Source: Liolophura sinensis (lineage: Eukaryota; Mollusca; Polyplacophora; Chitonida; Chitonidae). From it: a stretch of DNA of 64,000 nt. Shown here piece after piece: positions 24,165 through 35,960 of this stretch. The position numbers and the translations under genes are program-made. Under the pieces are notes generated by a model. The model saw only the letters and a list, made by a program, of their open reading frames with translations. It had not been told where the DNA came from and ran no database searches. Each line of letters opens with the position of its first letter. Positions within the stretch are counted from its first letter, which is position 1. The stretch is from assembly GCF_032854445.1 (NCBI RefSeq), contig NC_088303.1, positions 32,001,501 through 32,065,500 on the forward strand, read 5' to 3'.

Positions 24165-27100
24165 GTGAGTTTATACATGCATGCATGTGCATAAAACGTT
24201 ATAGGAGGATAAATTTATTATACATTTCTTTGAACACATTCCGATTGTAACTGTAAATCCTATGAACAAGAAAAGAAAAAAAAAAAAAAAAAAAAAAGGA
24301 CATTCGAAAATTAGCTTTGATATCCCCTGAGTTACGGTATATAGTTTTCCTATCTGTTGTTATCGCTTCTTTTGCCAGTGTCAAGACCAATATCGTCTTA
24401 ATGTGCTTGCATGAATTGGTTTCTAAAACAAGTTGCCTTGTAGGAAAGCTAGTGTTTATTTTCTAAATGTACCCTCAGAAAATACGATTTTTACAATGGA
24501 GACGTTCTAAGAACATGTATAATTTTTTACACGAATGCATGGTACCATTGTGACAGAGTTTTTTGAAGTGGCTGTGTTAAGTACATAGTGGGAAGATGTC
24601 TCATGGATCTTGCCAAAACATTACTGTCGTCTGTAGTTTGTTTGTGAAATCATGTTATTGCACATCTCAAAAACACTGACACTTCCAGGGCACAAAGAAA
24701 ATGTTCTCTTGGCAGATAGTAAAACTTGCCAAGATGTTTCACGTTATTTTGTATATGAATGGTATCTGGAAATCTACTAGCGTATTATGTAGTTTGACAC
24801 GATAAAAGCGAGTTGCGGAGTCAGTTGCTTAACAGTAGTACCACCGGTGATTGCCGTCTACACGTATATGGTCAAAGTGTAAGTGTTGCTAGTTTACTGT
24901 AGGGGTTGTTTTGTGTGTTTTGATTTGCCAGCTATTGTTAACCTTATTGCAAAGCTTCGGTATTTACTCGCCATTGTTGAGTGTATTGTGAGGTTTAACC
25001 TGACTGGTTATTGTGGGGTTTTGACGTTGCTCATTATTGTTGGTTATATTGTGGGTTTTAGTACCCGTGGTGATTGCTGGTTGTTTTGTATACAGTGTTT
25101 ATGGGCGATCAGTGTATATCAGTTAGATCGGCTCGGCCTGCCACCGTGTCACCGCCCACCGCGCAGTTGTGGACGGCGAAGAGCAGATCGTTAAACCCTC
25201 TGACGGAATGCCCGGTTCAACCCCCTACACAAGAAAATATCCATGATAACTACACGCTTAACCACACGCTTACATCAGTTATTTTCACATAGTGGTCTTA
25301 ATGGGGGATGGGGGTAGATGGTGCTATAGCAGTCCCTTCTCCCACACCCACCCCAGAAACAGTAAACTGACACGCTTTGTCTCGGTTGTATATAATGCTT
25401 CACCCTACATTTCTTCAACGAGGTGAAGTATTGAGATTCTATGATAACCAATCTTGTATATATTTACGTAATTCAGCGACGCACTCAGCAAATGGCCATA
25501 TACATTACAAATTATAGATGGATATATATTTTGTTAACTTTTTTTTCATAGGTTGTAATTATAGCCATTGGTTAAAAAAAATGATCGCCATGGTGTGTAT
25601 TATTTAATGCATATATTTAAACAAAATCGTTCCCAATTTTACCTTTGGGACGTCATTAGTTTACGAAATTAAGACAGGAATATCAAATTATATACTGATG
25701 CTAAGTTAAGAGCTCTGAAAGTTCCTAATTGTTGTACAGCCATGAGTGGTAATGAATTTATCGTTATATTTTAATGCCTTGGAGTCAAAGATATCCATAT
25801 CCATCGTCTCTTTATTGTGCTTGGTAGCTGGATATGCAGACTTATAGATATACTCAACACTCAGAATGTCTCTCATACCAGTTTGGTCCAGTAATTGACG
25901 AATGCGTTTGGAGCCAATTATCGATCAACAAAAAAAAACCAAAAAAAAAAAAACCAAAAAACAAACCAGTAACTGCTATGCTGGTGAGAACCTGTTAAGG
26001 ATTCTTCGAAGATGGGAAATAAGAAGTTACCCGTTGTGTTGTAATGGCTTAGAGTCCAAGGCATAAAATATGTCTAAATGATAATTTCCGCATCGTATTA
26101 AATGGTATTAAAACAGGAACGGATTTAAAAACACGTGTACAAAGTCAGATAGAGTGGCACCAATTATAAGTGTCTGGAATACGGTACATTTCAAGCTATT
26201 CAATGTGTTTCTGTTTTAATACTTCACCAATAATACTCAGAGGTGTCTAATTTCTATTAAATAATGTGTGTGGAATATTGAAACACTAAATATGAGTGAA
26301 AGGTTTTGAATAATATTTAATGTACGGTACTACCCAGAGTTGCATCAAGTCATCGGATTGCGTGTGTTTCTGATCTTGAATGTAATTTTACTGCATACAT
26401 GTATGTGTTGCTGCTTTAATATTAATTGACCTCTGGTGCCGAAATTCAAGGTGTCTGATTTTACATTTGAAAGATTTTTAATAAGTTGCACATTCAAGAG
26501 GGTTATCTTCCAATATAGATAAGTGCAGGAAAAGAGAAACCGAATCGGCCCTTCCACGCGTTTCGGGTTTTCCCGTGTGCTTTCTGCTTTGTGTTTTTTA
26601 AAATGGTTCTAACAGGTTCGCAGTGTGATGTTCTTGGTTTTTTAAAGGCCTTGCTATATGCAAAACTCGTCAGTGGGCTGTAATTTATCGAGAAACCTTC
26701 TTTTTGCGTTTCCATTGATTTTTACAAATTCCTTCTTTCCTGAATTAGAAGCAAATAGTTCATTATTTTGTCGACAGTCAAAAATATCACGGTGAAGATC
26801 AAAAAGTATGCGTGCGTTGGAATCTTTCCGATTCTATACACAGCTTGCATATAGACGGTTTATTAAAGGGAGCCCCCGTCGTATCAGTGAAATATTCTTG
26901 AATACGGCGTAAAACAGCAATCAAATAAATGAATGTTAGAGGGAGTTTGCCTGATTGTGGGGATTGCATAGGATCATTGTATACCTGGCCTTGAGCATGT
27001 TCATATGTTTAACGTATAAAGTTACATTTTCTCATTTAGCATACATTGGTTCATGACTATATGCCGGTGGGTGTGCATATAGTTTTCTTGTTTACTGTGT

Positions 27101-27262
27101 ATGACTTGCGAGGTATTGAGAGTTTCATATTGTATTTGCATGTGATCACCTGTTACACTTAACCATTTACCAATCATCACACAGTCTTCGATGCTCTGGT
27201 TGTGTTCTCCATGCTCCATTTTATATTTGTCATTGTTTTATCATTATTTCTTGTCTTTTTAG
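24165..27262 (+). other. sowah intron (3.1 kb)
   Basis: AT-rich sequence with a poly-A run near 24274-24297, a degenerate T/G-rich repeat near 24885-25060, an A-rich run near 25928-25970 and a SINE tail fragment at 26884-26935. No exon or gene is recognised. Confidence 0.7.
26884..26935 (+). mobile_element. SINE tail fragment
   Basis: Reads TCAGTGAAATATTCTTGAAT then ACGGCGTAAAACAGCAATCA and AATAAATGAA. This is the 3' end of the SINE family seen at 11520, 19205, 46505 and 50085. Only the tail is present. Confidence 0.6.
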
Positions 27263-27357
27263 TTACAGCTTGCTGGTGATCGCAGCTTGATGCCCCCACC
27301 GTCTGGTCCGGTACGCAGGAAAAAGTCACGGTCGCGAAGCCGTGAGTCAAATCCCGA
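27263..27357 (+). CDS. sowah: sowah: tail exon with RS-like basic stretch
   Basis: The acceptor is TTTTTAG at 27262 and the donor GTAAGT at 27358. It starts in phase 0, as required by the previous exon, and runs 31 codons plus two bases (GA) that complete Glu with the A at 30015. It encodes LQLAGDRSLMPPPSGP then VRRKKSRSRSRESNP. The short Arg-Ser alternation is a likely phosphorylated or nuclear-localising basic patch, which is an inference from composition. A second AG six bases in (27267-27268) is also in frame and would drop Leu-Gln, so tandem-acceptor use is possible. Confidence 0.8.
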
Positions 27358-30014
27358 GTAAGTCTACGCCTCATATCCGTGTAATGAAGTCTGAAATTAC
27401 AAACTTACCGTATTTCACTTAAAGTTTGGTTTGTTTAAACGCGCTTTCAAACGCCCATACATAAGCTTTGAAATGATACTTTTCATGTCAACACTGAAGG
27501 TTTTCTTCCAACAAATTAATCAACTTTCACGAAAAACTTTTAACTGGTCCGCTTAAGTGGCTGAATAAATCAGAATCAAACAAAATGTGTCTCATAAAAA
27601 AGCGAAACTGAAAGTGAATTAAAAGTAGCTTTAGATTCAGCGTGGTTTAGATTTGGAACAGAATCTTGCCATCTATGCGTGAAGTCCAACATTGGTATAT
27701 CCCTGGTAAAACTACAAAAGGGGCGTTCCAAGTCGTTTATCTGGAGATCCATTTCCAAAGCAACCTTTATGTAACACAGTTCCCAAAGAAATTTGTAAGA
27801 AATAATGTAGGAATAATAAATGAGGCGTTAACTTGTAAAGAAATATGAGAAGTTGTAAACAGATTTCCAAGAATGGCCGTCAGTTTGAATTTCAAACCCG
27901 TACTCCAAGAGTAATTCTCAGGTCGAGTTCAAATATAGGTATCTCACGCAGTTGTGCTTTGATTGCAATTTTTCATCAAAGCATGATGTTGAGGTAATAA
28001 AAATGAATGTTTACACGGCTGGACTAAAGGGAATCAGATTCAGCTATGACAAAGTCACACCTGAGTTTTACCTGAACATCCAAAAGTATGCTACCATACA
28101 ATGAGAAAAATTTTGATGACCAACATTTTTATTATTTGACTATAGGAATCAAATTATGGAAAAGAGACACTCAAGATACAGTCATTTACATACTTTTTGT
28201 CATTGACATACTTTTGGCAATTTACCTTTGCTTGTTTTGTTTTTTTTTTCTTTTTTTTTTCTGTTGTTTTCAATTTGATTAGTGTCGGAATCGGGTATAT
28301 CAGGTGACATTGATCTCCATGAATGGACAATTTGCATTATTTGATCAGTATCGTATTTTTGCACAATAATTAAGTGTCATTGAGGATCACGATTACGTTA
28401 GTGGCACATTTGGATCATTCTAAATCTCCATGAGTACTGTGTTTATATTTCGTTCAGTATTGACCATTTCTGGCACCGGTTTATTATACCGCTTACACTT
28501 GCTCCTAATCTGTAGATTGGTGGGTTGGGATTGGTCGATCCCAGTCACATGATGCGAACCTGCTCCTCCCTATAATGGGATTACAGGCAAGCACAATAAC
28601 TGTGTAGATACCTTTGATTATTCCGATCTGGCCACTTTGTGCGGACCGTCTGTCGGAAGACAAAGCGAGTGGTTGCGTTACCGGGAATTTGGCCTCAGGT
28701 CGTGTCATTAAGTCGGTGTCTGTGGCCTATCGTCTGTCTGCTCGCATGTCTTGTCAGGCAAGAGGGGACACGGCCCGGCTTGTACAGAAGCCCCCGCCGG
28801 CAGACCCATCACTCTCCCCGCCGATTGTTTTGTTCCGATCCGCCGAAGAGACTGGTTAATGCTCTCAGATCACACTGATTACTGGTCAACAGCGATCCTT
28901 CAGGACATAGGGGCATCTCCTGGAGAACTGTATACCATCGGCACCTCGTTGAGATTGTTATCTCAGCAGCTCCTACATCAAACGGAGCCTGTGTAACTTA
29001 CATGTGGTTATCACTGTTCAGATAGCTATCTTGAATGACCACTGTCGCCGCTCATCCCGCTTCACCACAGGGCCGCCGACGGACCTGTCCCCAACTGTCC
29101 CCAGGCCCTGGTTCTCTAAGAGGTCCGAGCGACAGACAAGCGGTGTCCGCAAACTGGTCAGACAGAAGAGCCAACTAGCGACATTTGTCTGGCCGTCACC
29201 CTTGTCTTGTTCTGGACAAGGGGCTGATGAGATCGGAGCGTTCAGATCACGACCTGATATTATATACCCGGGATCAGCATGGTTAATCCAATTGTCAAGA
29301 CGACCACCCGGATGTCTGTCTGTACCCTATATACCTGTCCATAGTGGTCTGTCCACAGTGGTCATAAGGGTACAGCCCCTCCTCTTCTTTGGTCACTCAT
29401 TCAGTGACCAGACATCAAAACTCTCTAGACAACTGTTGAATAATCATCTCTTTATTGGCTGCTTCCATCAGCCCTCTTTGATGTGAACATCTGGTTACTG
29501 TCATGCTCGCAGTCAGGAGGAAACCATGTGCATATTCATCAATTTAATACGGGTAAATTCGGAATCAATAGCGCGATGAGCGTGGTGGAAATATGAAAAC
29601 GTGCATTTAGGAATGGGTTTAGAATTACGCAAAGCATAATGAATGAATGAATATAGGGGTTTACACCACCTCGGCAGTATTTAAGCCATTTCGTTGCGAG
29701 TATAACATAAGAAATTATAAACCATTTGTCTGTTTCCTCGTTTAAAATAGATTACTTATTAGTATTATAAATGAGAAAAAAAGTTGATGTAAAACGTGAT
29801 TAAGCAAACTTAATCGATAAAGGAAGGTTTTCTTGCTCCCTCTCCTCAAAAAAAAAAAATAGAATTAAAGAAAGCAAATTATATATGTAGAACAAAATGC
29901 ATTGCGACCAAGTTTGAGGATAAAATGTGTTTCCAGTTTTTATTCAGCAATAAATGGAAGTAAATAAATGTAAATACAGTTTTATGTTTGTATGTTTTAT
30001 GATTGTTGTTACAG
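27358..30014 (+). other. Last sowah intron (2.7 kb) with GC-rich island
   Basis: The donor is GTAAGT and the acceptor TTGTTGTTACAG. The left half is AT-rich. The stretch 28500-29480 is markedly GC-richer and open in several overlapping frames. None of these frames has a matching splice phase, a recognisable domain or coding-like residue composition, so I read it as non-coding, possibly regulatory. Confidence 0.65.
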
Positions 30015-30087
30015 AGGCAGCCAATTTGCCAGAACGGGTTCTGACCCAAATCTACGCTCCCAAGCGGCGAAGTCTGCCATTTTATGA
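30015..30087 (+). CDS. sowah: sowah: terminal coding exon and stop
   Basis: The acceptor ACAG ends at 30014. The first base completes Glu with GA from 27357. The exon then encodes GSQFARTGSDPNLRSQAAKS and Ala-Ile-Leu before TGA at 30085-30087. The frame is fixed by the upstream exon, and a compact Ser/Arg-rich end follows naturally from the previous basic segment. The other forward frame shown by simple ORF search here is not the coding one. With this exon the tail after the ankyrin domain is roughly 140 residues. Confidence 0.75.
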
Positions 30088-31101
30088 GATAGCATGTAGC
30101 CATGTAGGTGTAATGGGGATTACTGGGGACGTCGTGTTTTAGTCGCCTAGAAGATATAGCCTTGGATGGAGAGCGACCTATACTGCAATATAACTGTATC
30201 ATCGACACTAGAAGGTCAGCTTGGTACATTTCCCCGCACGATGGCGATTCGGGTCCAAGCCGAATTAACCATTATTCTGTTGCAATGAATGTGTATTACG
30301 TTTCCATGATTACTCATTAAACGCCATCGCAAAGAAAAGGATCGAACAGTAGGATGTAGCCGGATAAGTTCCTTATTAATTCAATCAGTTTTGCCAGTTT
30401 TGTCGCTGTGCTATATAGTGTTGTACTGTACATGTATAAATCAATGTTTACAGGAAAGTTAACAGTAAACAAGTAATTTGTTAATGCTATTGTAAATAGC
30501 ATTAATTAACGGTCTTTGTATTCAATTTCTGCAGAATGTTTCGCCGTGGTTGCAATCACGCAAGGGACATTCTTAGCCGTTGACCGTACACCAGTATATC
30601 GTGAACCGTATCAGTTCTGTCATCTGTTTAAGGCTTTCACATGTGAATGTACATACCTCTTTATTGGCAATATAAGGTACTTACTTTGCTCAATAGGTTC
30701 TGTCAGTTTAACCAAAGCACCCTGTCCAGTTGTTCTTTCTTGTTCATTATCTACATGTTTGGTAAGTTTATTTTATAAATATATCCAATGAAAACTTCAT
30801 CTAATGTCTCGAATTCGACGTTAAAAAGTCAAGAAGATACATTCTGTGTGAGGCGATTAACTTGGAAAACACAGCTTATATATATATATATATAATAATT
30901 TTAAAGGTATGATTTTTGTGGAGTATTACTGTATGCAGCAAATTTATAGTTATACAGGAGGTCTTGTGAGATATATGATAACCAGTCACAGGATATATGT
31001 GCACATTTATTTTGGGATATCTCTATTTCATGTTGAATTGTTAAGCTGAGTAACATTTAAATATGTGTTAACTAATACGCACGTTCAAAACAACTAATAA
31101 A
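30088..31101 (+). terminator. Probable sowah 3' UTR and poly(A) region
   Basis: Downstream of the TGA, candidate polyadenylation signals are ATTAAA at 30316-30321 and canonical AATAAA at 31096-31101. Either could end the long sowah transcript. The sequence between is AT-rich with a short (TA)n near 30879-30893. Which signal is used cannot be told from sequence alone. Confidence 0.35.
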
Positions 31102-33479
31102 GTATATATTTTGGACTAAAATGGCGTTGTTTTGATCTTTATTGGTCATATATACATGGAAAGAATTATCCATTGTTCTGAATTTAGTTTATTATTGGTG
31201 TGCTTTGCCGTTTACTCAATTGATCTCCTGCTAGATGATACTCCGACTGCAAGGGTTGATGAGACTGAACACAGGCTGGTGTAATCCACCGCATTTTGGG
31301 GCGGATATACTCAATATTGCAATCTCCATTAATCTATATTTTCACGCGCAGGTAAATATACAATGGGGAATCAAATTCTTGTCCTGTCACTTTCTTTCTT
31401 TCTTCTTTTTTCTTTGTTGTAGAACACCAATTTGCTGAATGACCGATCGTAATGGGTAGTCTGAAACCCCATACTGTATGCTGGGTCTTCAGTTACGTAG
31501 TAATTCACAGCTGTGCTCCACACAGACAATAATTTGACACCATAACTGGCACTGCATAAATAGAAAATTTTACGTCTTCCATGCATAACTTTGTTGGGTC
31601 TGCATAAACACGCGATAAATATAGCAGCAAAAGTTATTCGGTTTGTATTTAAAATGAAAACAAAGGAAGTTCTACTGGTAATGCAACCCATTGTACCAGT
31701 CATGTATTTCCATCTGTATTTTTTTTTTTTTTTAATGTTCGAAAAACTGGTTCAGATCACGAAGAAGGCACAAGGCACATGAACTGCTGGGACAAAAGGT
31801 ATATATGATTCGATTATTGGGTGGATATTTCCATGTGTATGGACAGTTCGGATATTTCTATGTATGTGGATACTGGCGGATGGGCGATTGACAAGGCATC
31901 AGAGAAGCGGATATAGGAAAATTGTGTACAGTCAAAATACACGATTCTTACCACAGAGCATGTTGCAAAGAAAGGCGCTCATATACAGGCTTTTTTGGTA
32001 TTTGGTTTATATATACTTTGGACGTTTTTCCATTGTTAAAGTTCTGTAAAAGAAGTTTCAAAATTACCTTAAAAATTTCTGGTTGCATCTTAAAATTTAT
32101 AGTAATCAGGTTATACTTCAACTTGTTTTTATGATATTATATTTTTTGGCGTAAGTTAAGCATCATCCCCGACTTCCTCAAATTCTATTTCCCCTGCCTT
32201 TTAGGGATTTAACTGTGATGAAAATTTATTTTGAAATGGGTTTTGTGCATGCAAGTCCCTATTATGTGTAAACTAAAAGGAAATTGTCTGATATCACTAG
32301 TAGACAAGGCTCTTAAATTAGTGCGATGAAGATAAATGCATGTAAACCCGTACAAGGAAATTTTTATTCATGTATTTGTAGAGGTTTATTGACCAGTTTC
32401 CAGATATTGGTTTGAAATTACCACCTTTTTTGTTAAAAAAAAAAATTGAAAATATTGCGCAGTATTCGTGGAAAAGTTCTTTGAGTGAAGAAAACTTTAC
32501 CGAATTTGGGCAGCAACAATCTGTTGTCTTCTTTATGTTGTTGAATTAGCGAGTCGTATTCTGACCTTCGTATTCAAGGTAAATATACATATGCATGAGC
32601 AGGATCTCTTTTAGTTTGGTTTAGCTGTTAACAAGGGCCACATCTGTGGCGATTTTCTGCGAACGGCGTCAACTTCTTCATAAAATCGGATTTCAGATTG
32701 TTGGACGAGATGTTAATATTATTCCCAATCAGATGTTTTTTATTGCCTGGAGCAGGTATAGTTTCATAAACAATAAAGATTTTTCTGACAGCAGTCTGTT
32801 ACAACTGACTTCTATTGCCGGAAGTTCAGTTCAGCCCGTGCGCGCGTGATCTCAACCTGGTTAACGTCGCACCTTTTGTCTGCAGGTCATTTAGCTTTGG
32901 ACCCAATATGTATGACAAGGCCAGAAAGCTTGAAGGGAGAAGGATTTATTGTGGCTGGGACAAGGCGTCTTTATTATGTGGCGGGTCGGGAAAAAATTGG
33001 GTGTTATTTGATTGCTGGAGTTTTATTTTCGATCAAGGTCCAGTTGTATAAGTAACAATAATGACATGGAATGCTTCTCCCAGTCGACATATTTCTTGTT
33101 TTACTTTATGTCTTTCTTTCTGCCATGTCTCACAGCTGCGCTCTTTCTAAAGCGGACCCAGACATCGTGGCGGAGTTTATACCCAGTTAGTTTGGTGAAA
33201 AACTCATTGAGCGTGTTTGATGTTGCTTGTTAAAGCAACAAAATCAGTGTTGTGCAATCTTGGGGGCTGGGTGGGGGCTGCTTTCACGTCTCTGTATGAC
33301 CAAATCTTCGCTCTCTCCCTCCCAGCTTCTGGACTGCACCTCTCCTTCCCATTCTTCTCTCTCTATACCATTACACGCAGTTGTTACATCTTTCTCTTGC
33401 TTCGAGACGATGAAGAAGACAGAACGGCTGGTGAGAAGCGCGATGCCAGTCAGCCCGAGGCGAAATTGAGTTAAACCGC

Positions 33480-33790
33480 CGGTTAAACAAGGTTCAAGCT
33501 GACTGAAGATAATCACCGGTTGCCAAAGAGGCGGCCGCTCAGCGGGTAAATAGCCACTTGGCCACCAGCCTCTTATCGAATTAAAGCATCAACAGGGATA
33601 TGTGAGTAAGGCGCTGTCAACCATTGTTAAAGCGATCCGATTCTTGAGAAAACAGACGTAATCGGAGTTGTGGGGGGCATGCAGAGATTGTAATACACAA
33701 GAGAGCGGCCTGATGACAGCGTGATGACATAGACCGACATTGCCCACCGCAGACTTTGACTTCTTCTCAGCTCAGATATGATATATAAAT
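33480..33790. promoter_or_regulatory. Candidate intergenic enhancer-like segment
   Basis: This GC-richer, non-repetitive segment has a GCGGCCGC near 33532, CTTATCGAATTAAAG near 33572, a SOX-like CCATTGTT near 33620, and paired GATGACA(G/T) words near 33710-33728 that match TALE/Meis-type TGACA cores. The function is inferred. Confidence 0.25.
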
Positions 33791-34189
33791 TATCAAATTG
33801 ACAACACGCGCTGCGCGTGCAGTCCCGCGCGTGCGCTGTTGGGTGTCCTTTTACACACTGGCTTAATAGCACAATACTGAAATCTACATCTGTTCTACAT
33901 TTGCCGTCTGTGAGTTCTGCTACGTTATCGGATCCCCTTTTTTCACACCACGTGGAACAATTTGGCAGATTTCTCCGACTGCACTGTTCATTGTTTAGCG
34001 AATTGCACCGAGTCTTCTGGGAGACAGTGATCAGTCTTGCGTTTAACTAATCCAATCCGTCAGCCGAATAGTGGGCGATCAGAACCGAGAACGAATCTGT
34101 CACAGATGATGTCTTAACAAGCGATAGGTCTCAGTCATGCGCTTCTTTTGACATTTTGGTGGATTCTGTGGAACAAAGTCGATGACAAG

Positions 34190-34520
34190 ACTCAAAATCC
34201 GTGGTTACTTTACGTGGATATTACTTGTACCACATTTTGTAGTTCATATTACTTAGATGTCACAGCAATTCGTGGTTCTTTATAGATATCACCAAAATTC
34301 GTGCATGGTTCACATTACTTAGATATCACCAAAATTTGTTTTTCACATTTTCTATAGGTGTTACCAAAATTGATGGTTCTGGTTACTCAGATCCATGTAT
34401 TACCAAAATTGGTGGTTCTCTTTGCTTAGAACCAGGTATTACAAAAATTGGTGGTTCTCTTTGCTTAGACACATGTATTACCAAAATTGGTGGTTCTCTT
34501 TGCTTAGAACCATGAATTTA
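34190..34520. repeat. 39-bp tandem repeat
   Basis: The best-preserved units, at 34395-34515, carry TTACCAAAATTGGTGGTTCT plus CTTTGCTTAGAACCATG in a 39-bp period. Diverged units extend left to about 34190. The open frame with NWWFSLL peptides is a by-product of the period. Confidence 0.85.
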
Positions 34521-34756
34521 AAAAAAAAAAAGAATTACCGATACGATACCGTCATTGGCCATAAATACGATATATAAGCTTGTCTGTAGGAAAAATGACA
34601 CGTGTATTTGTGTTGTAAAACATATATAGACTTTATACGACAGGCAGGGGAGCAGTTCAATATCTTATATTGATGAAATACAACTCCTCATTTCCCCTTG
34701 TGTATGAACCCACTGAAATTTTCTCTTAGTGAATCGAGCACCTAATGTATATGTAT

Positions 34757-34764
<8 letters not shown>

Positions 34765-34839
<75 letters not shown>
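34765..34839. repeat. (TA)n microsatellite
   Basis: An uninterrupted TA dinucleotide run of about 75 bp. Confidence 0.98.
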
Positions 34840-34840
<1 letters not shown>

Positions 34841-35819
34841 GATATATAGAATGGTATTGTGGACAAAAACTGGAACAAGTCCGGATTGGTGGTTCGATCA
34901 GTGTTCCCTGTACATTTCTGTTAGAGGTAAGGTTTGGTGATCTATTCCCCAAGATCCGACATTTGTATTTTACTGTACACCACGTTTACAATCGATAATA
35001 ACAAGGCTTATATCCAACTCGACCTTTGAAGTGAATTCTCACGGAAAACAAATGCGTATTAAGTTAATTTGATCGCATATTCAAAAGAAGCAGTTATCGG
35101 TGTACAACAATGTGGACCGGTCTCAATCCATGGCGTTGCAGTCCGTAGTTAGAGAGCTTCTTGTCTGGAAGGCATAAAATGATACATATAAACAGTGATC
35201 AAAATTATAGTACAGACTGGGAAGATATATACTGCATTAGGGGTAATGGTACTAACTAAATGGGCTGTGATGAAAACTAACCATTCAGATACTAACTTCC
35301 ACACCATACAACCACTCTCTAAAAACTATGCTTTGTGCAAGTGGTACCTATAATATAGTGGCAAAAATGCAAATCCACGTAATGTTTTGGTAACAGAATC
35401 ACACAAATTGTGTGATTTGGGTAACACAACCACAATGGCAGGTGTATTAGAGTGCGGATATGCAAGTTTGTACATAGTCGCTTTTGAGAGCATATTTTCT
35501 CATTTTACGCATGCATTTTCAGTTCACAAAAATTAAAAGTGAAAGGTAAATCATGTATACCGCATGTGAGAGGACAGAAACTTTTGAGAGAGAATGAAAG
35601 CGGGAGCGGGGGGGGGGGGGAGAAGATGGTCTTTGATTTCATGTTATTAGATAACGTCAGAGAAGATGAAGATTCCAACACAAGACGAAAGTTTGGTGGA
35701 AGGGGATGGAGGATGAAGAACGACAAGACTAATCCGGGGGTAATTCTGTCCCCCCACACCGGGCTCTGATGAGGAGGAGACTTACCGCACAAAGATAAGA
35801 CACGCATGTTCGCTAAAGA

Positions 35820-35960
35820 TATCCCGTTATAGTCTTAAGACGAGCAACGCGCCAGCTAAACTGTTGTGGCAATACCCTTATCATTTGGCTAATTACCCTG
35901 GACTTTATAATAGAGGCGGAGACCGGCGCCGATCTTATAACTGTGAATTATGCTGCTTCC
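35820..35960. promoter_or_regulatory. Candidate intergenic enhancer-like segment
   Basis: The words CTTATCATTTGGCTAATTAC at 35877-35896 combine a GATA-type and a homeodomain core. They are followed by CTTTATAATAG and a GGCGCCG stretch. The segment is non-repetitive and differs from the surrounding AT-rich DNA. Function is inference. Confidence 0.22.

Noticed and set aside
28614-29486. Overlapping open frames of 81 and 160 residues in GC-rich DNA
   Set aside because: No recognisable domain and no splice phase matching neighbouring sowah exons; kept only as a GC-rich island.
29954-30142. Open frame running through the terminal sowah exon in another frame
   Set aside because: The frame set by the upstream exon (two bases left at 27357) is a different one and ends at 30087.
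30526-30791. Possible further exon after a TTTCTGCAG acceptor
   Set aside because: The Sowah frame already ends at 30087, and no phase-compatible upstream donor was found.
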